Source of the DNA: Bremerella alba
GTDB taxonomy: Bacteria > Planctomycetota > Planctomycetia > Pirellulales > Pirellulaceae
Length of the DNA stretch: 64,000 bases
Direction of reading: 5' to 3'
NCBI RefSeq assembly: GCF_013618625.1
Contig: NZ_JABRWO010000012.1
Location: forward strand, 207,232 to 271,231
Below the pieces are notes generated by a model. The model worked only from the letters and a program-made list of their open reading frames with translations, was not told the origin of the DNA and made no database searches. Below are positions 46,536-55,340 of this stretch, one piece after another. Numbering within the stretch: position 1 is the stretch's first letter; each line of letters opens with the position of its first letter. The position numbers were made by a program, and so were the translations under genes.

Positions 46536-47294
46536 TCATCCCCGTTCTCCAGACAAATACGACTTCACGATTTCATTCGAGGATGCCTCGAACAAAGCCT
46601 CAGTCGGACCATATTCAACGATTTCACCGACGCCGCCTCGCGTCCAGAAGACGGCAACGTGGTCGGCCAAACGCCGTGCTTGGCCGAGATTGTGAGTGAC
46701 AATGATGATCGTGTAGTGCTCACGCATTGACTGGATCAGTTGTTCGACACGCTCGGCAGCGATCGGATCGAGAGCACTGCAAGGCTCGTCCATCAGTAGC
46801 ACTTGAGGTTTCAGAGCAATCGCCCTCGCGATGCAAAGCCGCTGTTGCTGTCCGCCTGAGAGCTCAAGGGCCGACTGATCGAGCCGGTCTTGAACCTCAT
46901 CCCAGAGGCTAACATCGCGCAGGGCTCTTTCTGTAATCTGCCTCAGCTCGTCGCGATTGCCCAGCCCATGCTCACGCAGAGCCAGCTCGATATTGCGTCG
47001 GATGGACATCGCAAAAGGATTCGGCTTTTGAAAGATCATGCCGACCTGACGTCGAAGCTCAGTGCGACTTGAAAACACTCTGTCGATTGGACGACCATCA
47101 AAAGAGATTTGCCCAGTGACGTTGGCACCGGGAATCAAGTCCGTCATGCGATTCAGTGCCGCCAAGAAGCTACTCTTGCCACACCCAGACGGACCAACAA
47201 GGGCAAGGACTCGTCCCGGATTTGCTGCAACTGAAGCGTTCCGCAAAACAGTGCGTCCATGGTACGAAACCGATAGATTCTCAGAGGAAATCAT
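46536..47294 (-). CDS. pstB: Phosphate ABC transporter ATP-binding protein
   Basis: ATPase of 252 residues of the PstB type: Walker A VGPSGCGKSSFLAALNRMTD, Q-loop MIFQKPNPFAMSIRRNIELA, signature LSGGQQQRLCIARAIALKPQ, Walker B VLLMDEPCSALDP and H-loop TIIIVTHNLGQARRLADHVA. It ends the pst operon; its ATG overlaps the pstA stop by ATGA. Together with the other subunits it imports phosphate or a related oxyanion across the inner membrane. Confidence 0.95.
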   Translation of the reverse strand: MISSENLSVSYHGRTVLRNASVAANPGRVLALVGPSGCGKSSFLAALNRMTDLIPGANVTGQISFDGRPIDRVFSSRTELRRQVGMIFQKPNPFAMSIRRNIELALREHGLGNRDELRQITERALRDVSLWDEVQDRLDQSALELSGGQQQRLCIARAIALKPQVLLMDEPCSALDPIAAERVEQLIQSMREHYTIIIVTHNLGQARRLADHVAVFWTRGGVGEIVEYGPTEALFEASSNEIVKSYLSGERG

Positions 47295-48190
47295 TGACGG
47301 TCTCTGCCTTGTGGTGTCGTGCCCAGGCCGGCAACTTTCAACAGCAATGCTGTTGTCCCGTTGATAACCAGCAGAATGGCAACCAGAACGCAAGCGGTTG
47401 CGTAGGCTCTCGCCCCACCATTCGGCACGTTCATTGCTAAGTCGTAGATATGCACACTGAGCGACCTGCCGGAATCAAAAAGTGATTCGGGTGATCGCGC
47501 GACATAACCTGAAGTGAATATCAAAGCAGCCGTCTCTGCCAGCGCTCGACCGACGCCGAGAACCACTCCGGCCGCCAAAGCTGGAGCGGCAGCAGGGATT
47601 ACTACGCGGAACAAAGTCGACGATCGAGTCAGTCCAAGAGCCGCAGCGGCCTGACGATGTTCCATCGGAACCGAATTGATGGCTTGCTCCGCCGTGCGGA
47701 TAAGAATTGGCAGAATCATGCAACTCAGAGTGAGGCCACCGGACAGGATTGAGTAACCAAGCCCGAGCGTAATGGTAAAAAATGCGTTGCCAAACAATCC
47801 GAAAACAATGGAGGGAACCCCCGCGAGAATATCGAGGCACCGACGAACGAATCGAGCAAGCAGGGAGTCGTATCCAATTTGCTCCGTCAGTGCGATGGCC
47901 GTTGCTATCGACAGCGGAACTGATACCGACAACGTCACAAGTAGAATTAGGATGGTTGAGAGAATAACGGGACCGATCCCACCGGACCGTCCAGCGTCCG
48001 TGACGTCGTCGAGCAGAAACGAGATGTTGATCTGTGAAACTCCTCGTACAGCGATGTCGGTGAGAATCCAGGCCAAAATCCCCATCACCAGGCATGCTGC
48101 ACACCAGATTGCAAGCGTGGCCACGTACTCGCGGATTGTGTGTTTCCGTTGATCTGGACGGGATGGCTCAATGGAACGCGTGATGCTCAT
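47291..48190 (-). CDS. pstA: Phosphate ABC transporter permease PstA
   Basis: Inner-membrane permease of 299 residues with about six helices and the MetI-like coupling region (EQAINSVPMEHRQAAAALGL, TRSSTLFRVVIPAAAPALAA). IPSIVFGLFGNAFF matches Pst permeases. Overlaps pstC upstream and pstB downstream, each by 4 bp. Confidence 0.95.
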   Translation of the reverse strand: MSITRSIEPSRPDQRKHTIREYVATLAIWCAACLVMGILAWILTDIAVRGVSQINISFLLDDVTDAGRSGGIGPVILSTILILLVTLSVSVPLSIATAIALTEQIGYDSLLARFVRRCLDILAGVPSIVFGLFGNAFFTITLGLGYSILSGGLTLSCMILPILIRTAEQAINSVPMEHRQAAAALGLTRSSTLFRVVIPAAAPALAAGVVLGVGRALAETAALIFTSGYVARSPESLFDSGRSLSVHIYDLAMNVPNGGARAYATACVLVAILLVINGTTALLLKVAGLGTTPQGRDRQ

Positions 48191-49029
48191 CTGATCGGCC
48201 TCCCGCGTCGCGAAATCACGATTACGATGACACTAACAACCAGCATCAAAATAAGTCCGCTGACAAACAGAACCGAACGATGTGAAGTTGATGCATAGCC
48301 GAGTTCCAAGGCGATGTTCGCGTTCAGCGTGCGGCCCGGCGACAAGAGCGACGTCGGCATCTCGACAACGTTCCCAGCCAACATCAGTACGGCCATCGTC
48401 TCGCCCAAAGCACGAGTGAGCGCCAGGATCACTCCGGCCGCGATGCCAGAACGGGACTCCGGCAGGACAATTTCCCACACGATTGCCCAACGCGACATTC
48501 CCAGCGCGGCTGCGCCGTGGATCGCCTCTCGCGGAGCAGCAGCGACAGCATTGTCGGACAACACGGCAACGGTTGGCAAAACCATGAGCCCCAGTACGAC
48601 GGTAGCAGTCAGCAAGTTCTGCCCACTGCCCCCCAGATTCGCAATGATCGGCGCGAGTACGACCAGTCCCCAAAGTCCGAAGACGACCGAAGGGATACCA
48701 GCAAGAAGTTCGACGATACGTCTGTGCCAGGTGGCTAGTGCTGGAGGAGCGTAGAAGTGGACGAACAACCCTGATGCAATTCCCAGCGGTCCGGCAATGG
48801 CGACAGCTCCCAGACTTGTCACCAGTGTCGCCACGATCATCGGCTTGAGATTGAAGTTGCCTGACAGGGGATGCCAACTCCGATCGGTGAAGAACCGACT
48901 CAGCCCGATTTCAAGCAATGCGGGTGTCGCTTCGCGAAAAAGAAATCCGAGGATTACCAACACGACTGCGGCGGACAGGAGAGCCGAGACGCGGCTGATG
49001 ATCATGAGAAGCAGATCACTGCGCGGCAT
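48187..49029 (-). CDS. pstC: Phosphate ABC transporter permease PstC
   Basis: Permease of 280 residues. IPSVVFGLWGLVVLAPIIAN and EAIHGAAALGMSRWAIVWEI show the Pst-type core and EAA coupling loop. The start at 49029 lies inside the last codons of pstS (14-bp overlap); a longer frame runs antisense-free into pstS but is not needed. Confidence 0.95.
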   Translation of the reverse strand: MPRSDLLLMIISRVSALLSAAVVLVILGFLFREATPALLEIGLSRFFTDRSWHPLSGNFNLKPMIVATLVTSLGAVAIAGPLGIASGLFVHFYAPPALATWHRRIVELLAGIPSVVFGLWGLVVLAPIIANLGGSGQNLLTATVVLGLMVLPTVAVLSDNAVAAAPREAIHGAAALGMSRWAIVWEIVLPESRSGIAAGVILALTRALGETMAVLMLAGNVVEMPTSLLSPGRTLNANIALELGYASTSHRSVLFVSGLILMLVVSVIVIVISRRGRPIR

Positions 49030-49885
49030 TGGGCTCACTTGTGACTGGAACGAAATACTGCGAGCGGACCAAGTCATGCACTTCTGTCGATTGGCAGAAG
49101 CGAATGAACTCCATTGCAAGTGGTGATGGGGAGTCCGTCGTGATCAGGCTCAAAGGGCGACTCATTGGAAACTCACCACTGGCAACTGTGGCTGTGCTCG
49201 CTTCCACACCACCCAACGACAGCAAGCGGATTGGTACGTCCGCAGCGATGTCGGCCTCGGCTGTCCCAATGGAGACGTATCCAATCGCGTTCTCAGTTCC
49301 CACGACAGTTTTGATGCCGTGCTCGTTTTCCCCAACGATGACATCCGCTTTAACAGTCGTGTTGTCGATTGAGAAATGATTGAGAAACACATCCAGAGTC
49401 GCACGGCCCTCTGCCTTGTGGACGACGATGATCTCGCTCTCATCACCGCCAACATCCTTCCAGTTTTGAGTCTGGTTTGTGTAGATGGAATTGACTTGCT
49501 CGGCTGTCAGTTCTTCGATCGGATTGGAACTGTGCACAATCAGACCAACTCCGTCAGCCGCAATCTGATGTGCAGTCAAATCAGTTTCATCAGATTTCAA
49601 GGCACGGCTGGCCATACCGATATCAGCGACTCCCATGCGAGCGTCGGCGATGCCCTTGCCGGAGCCACCCGTCTGCACATCAATGCGTGCCTTTGGATGA
49701 CGTTCTTCAAAACGCCTGGCAATCTCGGTGACGAGAGGTGCGACCGTACTCGACCCCGTCAGCGTTAGTTTGCCGGACAGGTTTCCGTCAGCCTCTACCG
49801 AGACTTCGCTCGATGGACTCCCGGAGCATCCCGCCAGCGAGATGACGAGGACCGTCGTATATAAAGCGGGATGGATCAGTTTCAT
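49016..49885 (-). CDS. pstS: Phosphate-binding lipoprotein PstS
   Basis: Periplasmic binding lipoprotein of 289 residues: lipobox ISLAGC; binding-site motifs LTLTGSSTVAPLVTEIARRF, VQTGGSGKGIADARMGVADI, GMASRALKSDE; later GRATLDVFLNHF and TVVGTENAIGYVSIG. This is the compact PstS type, first gene of pstSCAB. The preceding rhodanese gene is 67 bp upstream on the same strand, and an ArsR regulator precedes that, so the whole set may be one regulated unit. The true oxyanion (phosphate or arsenate) cannot be settled from sequence. Confidence 0.93.
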   Translation of the reverse strand: MKLIHPALYTTVLVISLAGCSGSPSSEVSVEADGNLSGKLTLTGSSTVAPLVTEIARRFEERHPKARIDVQTGGSGKGIADARMGVADIGMASRALKSDETDLTAHQIAADGVGLIVHSSNPIEELTAEQVNSIYTNQTQNWKDVGGDESEIIVVHKAEGRATLDVFLNHFSIDNTTVKADVIVGENEHGIKTVVGTENAIGYVSIGTAEADIAADVPIRLLSLGGVEASTATVASGEFPMSRPLSLITTDSPSPLAMEFIRFCQSTEVHDLVRSQYFVPVTSEPNAAQ

Positions 49886-49952
49886 TCTCTGTCTGCGTGT
49901 AATGCTGTGTGCTGAGGGTTGTCCGTCGACCAAGTGGACGGGAATGTGTCGG

Positions 49953-50867
49953 TCAGTTTTCCTTGGTCTCGGCCGGATACTGTTTCAGGGATGCGTATTC
50001 CTTCCACGAGCCTTCGTAGAGGCGGACGTTTGGATACTTGGCAACGTGAGCCAGGTAGAACCGCAGCAAACTTCCCTCGCGGGACGTTCCGCAGTAGACG
50101 ATGATCTCTTTGTCGGGAGTAAGGCCGGCCGATTTGAGTTCGTCCTTGACCGTGGTCATTGGAAGAAACTTGTGGGTATTGTCAGCTTCCATCAGTCGAG
50201 CCCAGTGAAAGTTGATTGCTCCGGGAATGTGCCCTTTACGCACCCAGATATCATCGTCACCGACATACTCGTTATGAGGTCGGGCATCGACAAGGACGAC
50301 GTTGGGCTGGTCTTTGCGTTTCAGCAGTTCGTTGAGATCAATCCCTATCCGTTTGTTCATCGTTTTAGGCAGTTCTCCAGGTGGATTGCCAAAGTATTCT
50401 TGAGTCGTTGGCAAACCATTCTTCTGCCACTCAGCCAGACCGCCGTCGATGACTCGAATATTCTTGACACCGAATTTTTCCAAGACATACGCCACCATCG
50501 TGGCGCTCAGGATTTCATCATTCGGCAGAACGTCACCGGTCGCATACACCAGGAGAGCCCGGTTTTTGTCCACGCCGGCTCGCGATAGGAGTGCCGCAGT
50601 CAGATCATCGGGAAGGTATTGGACAGGGACTCCGTGGTCCGTGCCGCGAAGTGTGCCAAAGTTGATGTGATGGGCCTTAGAAATGTGACCTCGGAAGTAA
50701 TCCTTGTAGCCACCACGGGTATCGAGGACTGCCACGCCTTGGTCGGAACCCGACTGCTCGATCAATTCCCGTGCCTCCTGCGGCGCAATGATCCCAATTT
50801 GACCGAAGCAGACTGAGCAGTTGATGATGCAACAGGCACCGACAAACGCCTTGAAATCGAATGGCAT
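49953..50867 (-). CDS. Secreted two-domain rhodanese (sulfurtransferase)
   Basis: Exported sulfurtransferase of 304 residues with a signal-like N-terminus (FKAFVGACCIINCSVCFGQI). Two rhodanese domains: the first (VAVLDTRGGYKDYFRGHISK, LLVYATGD) has lost the catalytic Cys; the second (VVLVDARPHNEYVGDDDIWV, KGHIPGAINFHWARLM) has the active loop VYCGTSREGS with Cys and an Arg-rich hexaloop. It would transfer sulfane sulfur to thiophilic acceptors in the periplasm. Placed between arsR and pstS on the same strand. Confidence 0.88.
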   Translation of the reverse strand: MPFDFKAFVGACCIINCSVCFGQIGIIAPQEARELIEQSGSDQGVAVLDTRGGYKDYFRGHISKAHHINFGTLRGTDHGVPVQYLPDDLTAALLSRAGVDKNRALLVYATGDVLPNDEILSATMVAYVLEKFGVKNIRVIDGGLAEWQKNGLPTTQEYFGNPPGELPKTMNKRIGIDLNELLKRKDQPNVVLVDARPHNEYVGDDDIWVRKGHIPGAINFHWARLMEADNTHKFLPMTTVKDELKSAGLTPDKEIIVYCGTSREGSLLRFYLAHVAKYPNVRLYEGSWKEYASLKQYPAETKEN

Positions 50868-50904
50868 GATGTTGAGTCCGTAGATGACGAGGATTTGGGG
50901 GTGA

Positions 50905-51228
50905 TCAGGAGAACGAAAGAGTGCAGCAACCGAGGTCTATCGCCCGTCCTTTTCGACGCGCCAAGAGCGAGGAAACCAGCGCGTACGATGCGTTCCGCCC
51001 CTGTCGTTCACGAGTGACAAGTCCGGCGTCGCGTAACGCTCTGAGGTGGTGAGACAGCAGCGTTGGCTCGACTTCAAGTACATCGTTGATCTCTGCAACG
51101 GTCTTGGGGCCATCGAGCAGGGATTCAACCACAGCCAGACGTGTTTCGTCTGCCAAGACTTTCAGAACGCTGGCGCACGACACGTCGACTTCTGAGTCCT
51201 GACCGAGAATGCTTAGGGATGGTTTCAT
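50905..51228 (-). CDS. ArsR/SmtB-family transcriptional regulator
   Basis: Small winged-helix repressor of 107 residues: CASVLKVLADETRLAVVESL, TVAEINDVLEVEPTLLSHHL, RALRDAGLVTRERQGRNASY. Cys at the start of the domain (VSCASVLKV) and a CC pair near the C-terminus (LGCCTLSFS) could bind a thiophilic metal(loid) or be redox-active. It heads the set arsR-rhodanese-pstSCAB, 37 bp before the rhodanese gene. No ribosome-binding site is strong. Confidence 0.88.
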   Translation of the reverse strand: MKPSLSILGQDSEVDVSCASVLKVLADETRLAVVESLLDGPKTVAEINDVLEVEPTLLSHHLRALRDAGLVTRERQGRNASYALVSSLLARRKGRAIDLGCCTLSFS

Positions 51229-51254
51229 GGCGTATCACTTGAACCGACATTCAG

Positions 51255-51270
51255 TTGAGTGGCCATTCAA
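51255..51270. promoter_or_regulatory. Possible ArsR operator
   Basis: ttgagtggccattcaa is a 16-bp inverted repeat with one mismatched pair, 26 bp before the arsR start codon. Position and symmetry suit autoregulation. Confidence 0.4.
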
Positions 51271-51581
51271 TCATAATAACGAGATGTGTGCAACCATGCC
51301 GAAAGTTGAAACCTGATCCGATGCGCTCATACGCAGGGCCTGAAACAAAAACGCTTCCGCTGTAGGACTCGAGCCAGACTGCCGGCCCCCGAGAGTGGCG
51401 ACAGGATTTGAACGTCGTAACCCCCTGCTAAGCAGTCGGTTCGAGCAAGTGCCCTTTATCGCCTGCTGAATCGTGTCGTCTGTTTGAACTGACTGAGTTG
51501 CCATTCGTGGTTTGCGTAACTTGTTCACATCAAACGAGAAACAGCTCGCCGCATACAGACTGCGACGAGCTGATTTGAATT
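51271..51581. other. tRNA-debris region left of the integrated element
   Basis: No protein gene is supported. At 51392-51452 the minus strand reads like the 3' part of a tRNA gene (plus-strand gagtggcgacaggatttgaac), and 51345-51385 holds a weaker similar piece. These mark earlier recombination at tRNA-type sites. Confidence 0.4.
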
Positions 51582-51627
51582 TAAGTCGGGGTAACAGGAT
51601 TTGAACCTGCGACCTTTTGACCCCCAG
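51582..51627. repeat. Attachment site repeat, left
   Basis: 46 bp identical to 58192-58237; after it the sequence diverges (cgcttgaag instead of tcaaacgcg). It is the displaced tRNA 3' part. Confidence 0.92.
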
Positions 51628-51733
51628 CGCTTGAAGACGAAATTTCGGGTTAATTTGCAATCATTTTCACCCGGTTTCGTGAACTTTAAGCCACTTCTTG
51701 GCTACGGGGATGCTCTTGTTTTCCCGACAATTC

Positions 51734-51806
51734 GTGACACTTTTGGCCTCAATCCGTGACACCACAAGTGACGCCGCACGTAACGCCGCACATTTAGGCA
51801 GTGACA
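51734..51806. repeat. Short direct repeats GTRAC inside the left end
   Basis: GTGAC at 51734, 51756, 51768 and 51801 and GTAAC at 51780, all in one orientation, spaced 22, 12, 12 and 21 bp. The first two are part of identical cgtgacac; two others share acgccgcac. Candidate arm-type integrase/excisionase sites or iterons. Confidence 0.5.
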
Positions 51807-51884
51807 TTGCCACACTGACTCACAAAAGTGTAAAGTAGCTTCCGTTCAATGGTCGAAATTCAGGTCAGAAGGAGGGCTGTAGAC

Positions 51885-52346
51885 ATGGCCAAACGAAAGA
51901 CGACAGCAAAGAAAGCACCGGCTACCCAGCAGACTGAATCGGAAGCTCCGATCGACAGTTCCGTCGATCTCCGTGTACGCGTCGATGCTGACATTCATCG
52001 AAAGATCAAAGAAGTAGCCGAGGAATGCGGTTTGAGCATCAGCCAACTTGTAGCGGGCGTGATCGAAGGAGTTGTTGACCGGATGCAACCAGGTTTCCCC
52101 AAGCTGCAAGATAAGGTCGTAAAGGTAGAACCCCGATCGAAGTGCCTCTTCATCGGCCAACCAGCTAAATACGTGACCTACACCGAGGAGTGCTACAACG
52201 AAGAATACGCTCTATGGAAACGCGGAGAAGGCCAGGAACCGAACCCGCATGATATCGGAGCAAAGACACCATACGAGAACGGTGAAGTCTGGTTCATTCT
52301 GGACTATAGCGGTCGGCCGGTTCGTTACACCGTTGAGAAGTACTAG
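51885..52346 (+). CDS. Ribbon-helix-helix-like protein of the element
   Basis: Protein of 153 residues. A Lys/Ala-rich N-terminus precedes a ribbon-helix-helix-like segment (VDLRVRVDADIHRKIKEVAE, ECGLSISQLVAGVIEGVVDR), followed by a C-terminal domain of unknown type (GQPAKYVTYTEECYNEEYAL, TPYENGEVWFILDYSGRPVR). AGGAGGG stands 9-10 nt before the chosen ATG. Probably a DNA-binding regulator of the element or an accessory of the Rep. Confidence 0.6.
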   Translation: MAKRKTTAKKAPATQQTESEAPIDSSVDLRVRVDADIHRKIKEVAEECGLSISQLVAGVIEGVVDRMQPGFPKLQDKVVKVEPRSKCLFIGQPAKYVTYTEECYNEEYALWKRGEGQEPNPHDIGAKTPYENGEVWFILDYSGRPVRYTVEKY

Positions 52347-52405
52347 CCGACCTGGCCGAAGCCATCCGCTCTGGCCCTGTCGCGCTTTGTTGGAGAAGGA
52401 GGGGT

Positions 52406-52574
52406 CCAGGGGAACCTTGAGGCTTTATGGTTCCCCTGGTCGCCCGAAGTAACTGCTCACAATATGGAAATCGCTTTTAGAGGGCGAAATGAGGTAGTTT
52501 TGATTTCACGCCGCGAATGGTTTGCGGCATAAAAAACCCCAGGAACGAAAGTTTGGTCGCCGACGTTCCCGGGG
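52406..52574. other. Cluster of three hairpins before rep: candidate replication origin
   Basis: Between the RHH and rep genes: a perfect 11-bp stem ccaggggaacc / ggttcccctgg (52406-52439); ccgc...gcgg (52511-52529); and ccccaggaacg / cgttcccgggg (52537-52574, one mismatch), preceded by six A. Stem-loops just before an HUH rep gene fit a double- or single-strand origin; the last could also be a minus-strand terminator. Confidence 0.4.
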
Positions 52575-52600
52575 CATAACGTTACTAGGGAGTAAACGTC

Positions 52601-53983
52601 ATGTCTTCACATGATAACAAGGATGTCTGCGCGCGTGCAGTGCAATCGGACCAGCGTTGGAGCGAAGAGCCGCCTGGTTACGGCTGGGTCTGCGATCTTG
52701 AAACCGTTCGTCATCGGAGAGTTGGCGATAGATGGGTACGAGTGGCCGAAAATGGCAACCTCCGGTTTGTTGGCCAAGTTCAGGGCGATGATGCCTATGA
52801 CATACTTCGACAACGCTACGAAGCCGCCGTCCTTCGTGGCGAGGTAGAACCGCTAAAGGGACATAGCGTAGACGAAGGGGCCGACCGGAGCGAAGCGGAG
52901 GGAGGCCCCGGAGTCGCAGCGGCGTCCGTTTCTCATTCACTTGAAGAGAAACGGAAACAGTGTGGGGAAGAGTGTGACCGAGAACGGCCACCTGAACCGA
53001 TCGAACCTGAAACCACTTATGAAGCTCGCCGGTGTCGATGCAAGAGTTGGTTCTGCGACGACTGCGCCCCAAGCATGGGAATCGCACTTCGTCTTCGGCT
53101 CATCCCAATCATTGAGACATTCACCAGTGTCCAGATGTGGACATTCACCATAGATCCAACATTGTTTAGTAGCCCTGATGAGGCGTTTGAGTACTTCAAA
53201 GCGAAACGCTGCCTCTCCAATCTTATGCGGGCGCTACGTGATCGGGGACTCGTCCATTCCAAGAGGTTCTTCTCGGTCATTGAGTGGCATAAGAACGGCT
53301 ATGCCCATTGGCATGTGCTGATTGACGCGTCGTACGTTTCGAAAAAGATCGTTCAGGAGATGTGGGACAACTATCGTCCCAGGTGGGCAGGTCCCAAACC
53401 TAGTGACCGCCCAGGATTCGGATTGATTCGATTCTCAAAAAGAAAATTCAATTCCAAGCTTCACGCTGCAAGATACGCCACGAAGTATCTGATCAAGCCA
53501 CCCGAGTCTGGTTATCCCGATTGGGTACTAGACTATGGCCCTCTCGTCCGGCGTTACTCAACGTCCAACGGCTTTTGGGAAAGCTCGAAAGGTGAGACTA
53601 AGAGCATTCCAATAACAAAGGAGGCCGCCCCGGATGGGCACGACGAAAATGCCCGTCCTAAGAAAGAACGCGACCCTGGCGAAGTGCGTTCTACGATTCG
53701 CGAGCGTCTCGCTCGCTGCGGTCAACAAACCGTTCTGCTGGCCAATCACATCAAGACACACCACAACGGAACTCGGGAATACTCGACCCAATTTCTTGGC
53801 CAATTGAGGTTCGTGTCATTCCACGACGCTAAAGCGTTCTTTGGCTTCGAGAACTTTTGCCTCAGAGCCATTCCCCTTACTTCCGAGAGCGTTACGCAGC
53901 TGATCCTTGAAGACAAGAATCGGCAACTCAACTTCCGTCTCGAAGCGCTGGCATTGAAAGGCGACGCCAGACGCGCCGCCTAG
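52601..53983 (+). CDS. HUH-type replication initiator (rolling-circle Rep)
   Basis: Protein of 460 residues. A zinc-binding-like Cys cluster RRCRCKSWFCDDC (C145, C147, C152, C155) precedes the Rep core: motif 1 MWTFTIDP (179-186), HUH metal motif YAHWHVLI (H236, H238) and the tyrosine motif ARYATKYLIKP (Y292, K295, Y296). This order matches the REP_ORF2/G2P-like initiators of filamentous and micro-phages and small plasmids, which nick one strand and stay bound through a tyrosine. The N-terminal 120 residues and the C-terminal 140 are element-specific. Upstream hairpins may be its origin. It would let the excised circle replicate. Confidence 0.82.
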   Translation: MSSHDNKDVCARAVQSDQRWSEEPPGYGWVCDLETVRHRRVGDRWVRVAENGNLRFVGQVQGDDAYDILRQRYEAAVLRGEVEPLKGHSVDEGADRSEAEGGPGVAAASVSHSLEEKRKQCGEECDRERPPEPIEPETTYEARRCRCKSWFCDDCAPSMGIALRLRLIPIIETFTSVQMWTFTIDPTLFSSPDEAFEYFKAKRCLSNLMRALRDRGLVHSKRFFSVIEWHKNGYAHWHVLIDASYVSKKIVQEMWDNYRPRWAGPKPSDRPGFGLIRFSKRKFNSKLHAARYATKYLIKPPESGYPDWVLDYGPLVRRYSTSNGFWESSKGETKSIPITKEAAPDGHDENARPKKERDPGEVRSTIRERLARCGQQTVLLANHIKTHHNGTREYSTQFLGQLRFVSFHDAKAFFGFENFCLRAIPLTSESVTQLILEDKNRQLNFRLEALALKGDARRAA

Positions 53984-54018
53984 ATTTCACGATTGAACAA
54001 TCACGAAAGGACATTTAC

Positions 54019-54234
54019 ATGACAAGCAATCAGCAAGGATGCGGCGTGATTAGTCGCCAAGAGTTGTACACAACGCGCCAGCTCAAAGCCCGTCTTGGGA
54101 TTTCCGATGCCTCGATCAGAGAAATGAAAAGAGAAGGCCTACCTGTCATAAGACTTGGTAAACGAGCTTTCATTTCAGGCAACCAGATCATCGAATTCCT
54201 GGAAAGGAGAGCCTCCAATGCACAAGAAAGCTAA
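54019..54234 (+). CDS. Excisionase / MerR-like HTH protein
   Basis: 71 residues, with the helix-turn-helix of excisionases (LYTTRQLKARLGISDASIRE, MKREGLPVIRLGKRAFISGN, QIIEFLERR). Directs the integrase towards excision. Overlaps the integrase start by 17 bp. Confidence 0.85.
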   Translation: MTSNQQGCGVISRQELYTTRQLKARLGISDASIREMKREGLPVIRLGKRAFISGNQIIEFLERRASNAQES

Positions 54235-55339
54235 CGTCCGAGTCTGCGATATTGGCCGACGCTTCCTGGTTCTCCGCTGGACCGATCCCGAGACGGGGGC
54301 GATTCGTCAGAAGTCGGCGGAAACGAACAGTCCAAAGGAGGCAGAACGCCTGGCGGGAAAGATCGAGGCCGACGTTAACGCAGGCATCGAGGTTAATCCG
54401 GCCAAGCTTCCTTGGGAGTACTTCCGCGAATGCTTTGAGGAAGACAAGTTTCCGCTGCTCGCCACTCAGGCCGCGTATACCTACGATGCGATGTTTAACA
54501 ATGTTGAGAGGATTCTGAATCCTCGTTACGTTAACGACATCACCGCCCAACGCCTGGCCCGGTTCCAAGCTGAACTACTGAAGTCTGATAAACGTCTCGC
54601 CACGATTATCACCTATCTGAAGCACCTTCGAGCTGCTCTTAATTGGGCAAAAGATCACGAGATGATCGACAAGGTACCAAAGTTCCGATTACCTAAGCAG
54701 CCGAAAGGCTCTAAGCTGATGCGAGGTCGACCAATCACTGATGAAGAATTCCAAAGAATGCTTGATGTTGTTTCTGAAGTGGTTGGAGAGGAGGCAACGG
54801 AAAGCTGGCGATTCTTTCTTCGCGGCATTTGGTGCTCGGGACTTCGCCTCTCGGAGTCGCTCGAAGTCTACTGGGATCGCCAAGACAAAATTCAAATTGT
54901 CTTAGATGGAGAGTTCCCTATGCTTCGAATTTTGGCTGAACTGGAAAAAGGCCGTTGTGACCGTTTGCTTCCAATTACTCCCGAATTTGCCGCCCTCTTA
55001 GAGCAAGTACCTAAGGCGAACAGAAATGGTCCGTTGTTTTTCCATCCAAGCCATGGAGAACGCTGGAAGGCGGACTGGTACTCTCGCCTTGCTTGTCGAA
55101 TTGGCCGAAAAGCCAAAGTGATTGTTGATATCAATCCCATCTCGGGAAAGGAAAAGTTTGCTGGGCTACACGATCTCAGACGATCGTTTGGTCAACGCTG
55201 GGCACAAAAAGCCCTTCCTCAACACTTAATGCAATTAATGAGACACGAGTCGATAGAGACAACCTTGAAATATTATGTTGGCTCAGACGCACGCATCGTA
55301 TCTCAGGCCATCTGGGGCAATGAACAGCCAACTAGCTGA
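54218..55339 (+). CDS. int: Tyrosine recombinase (integrase)
   Basis: Site-specific recombinase of 373 residues that inserts and excises the element at tRNA-Pro. An N-terminal arm-binding region is followed by a SAM-like core-binding domain (WEYFRECFEEDKFPLLATQA, YVNDITAQRLARFQAELLKS) and a catalytic domain with R210 (GIWCSGLRLSESL), H318-R321 (LHDLRRSFGQRW), H343 (MRHESIETTLKYY) and the Tyr nucleophile Y352 or Y353. AAGGAG precedes the ATG, inside the xis gene. It ends 1 bp from the end of the convergent ATPase gene. Confidence 0.95.
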   Translation: MHKKANVRVCDIGRRFLVLRWTDPETGAIRQKSAETNSPKEAERLAGKIEADVNAGIEVNPAKLPWEYFRECFEEDKFPLLATQAAYTYDAMFNNVERILNPRYVNDITAQRLARFQAELLKSDKRLATIITYLKHLRAALNWAKDHEMIDKVPKFRLPKQPKGSKLMRGRPITDEEFQRMLDVVSEVVGEEATESWRFFLRGIWCSGLRLSESLEVYWDRQDKIQIVLDGEFPMLRILAELEKGRCDRLLPITPEFAALLEQVPKANRNGPLFFHPSHGERWKADWYSRLACRIGRKAKVIVDINPISGKEKFAGLHDLRRSFGQRWAQKALPQHLMQLMRHESIETTLKYYVGSDARIVSQAIWGNEQPTS

Positions 55340-55340
55340 A

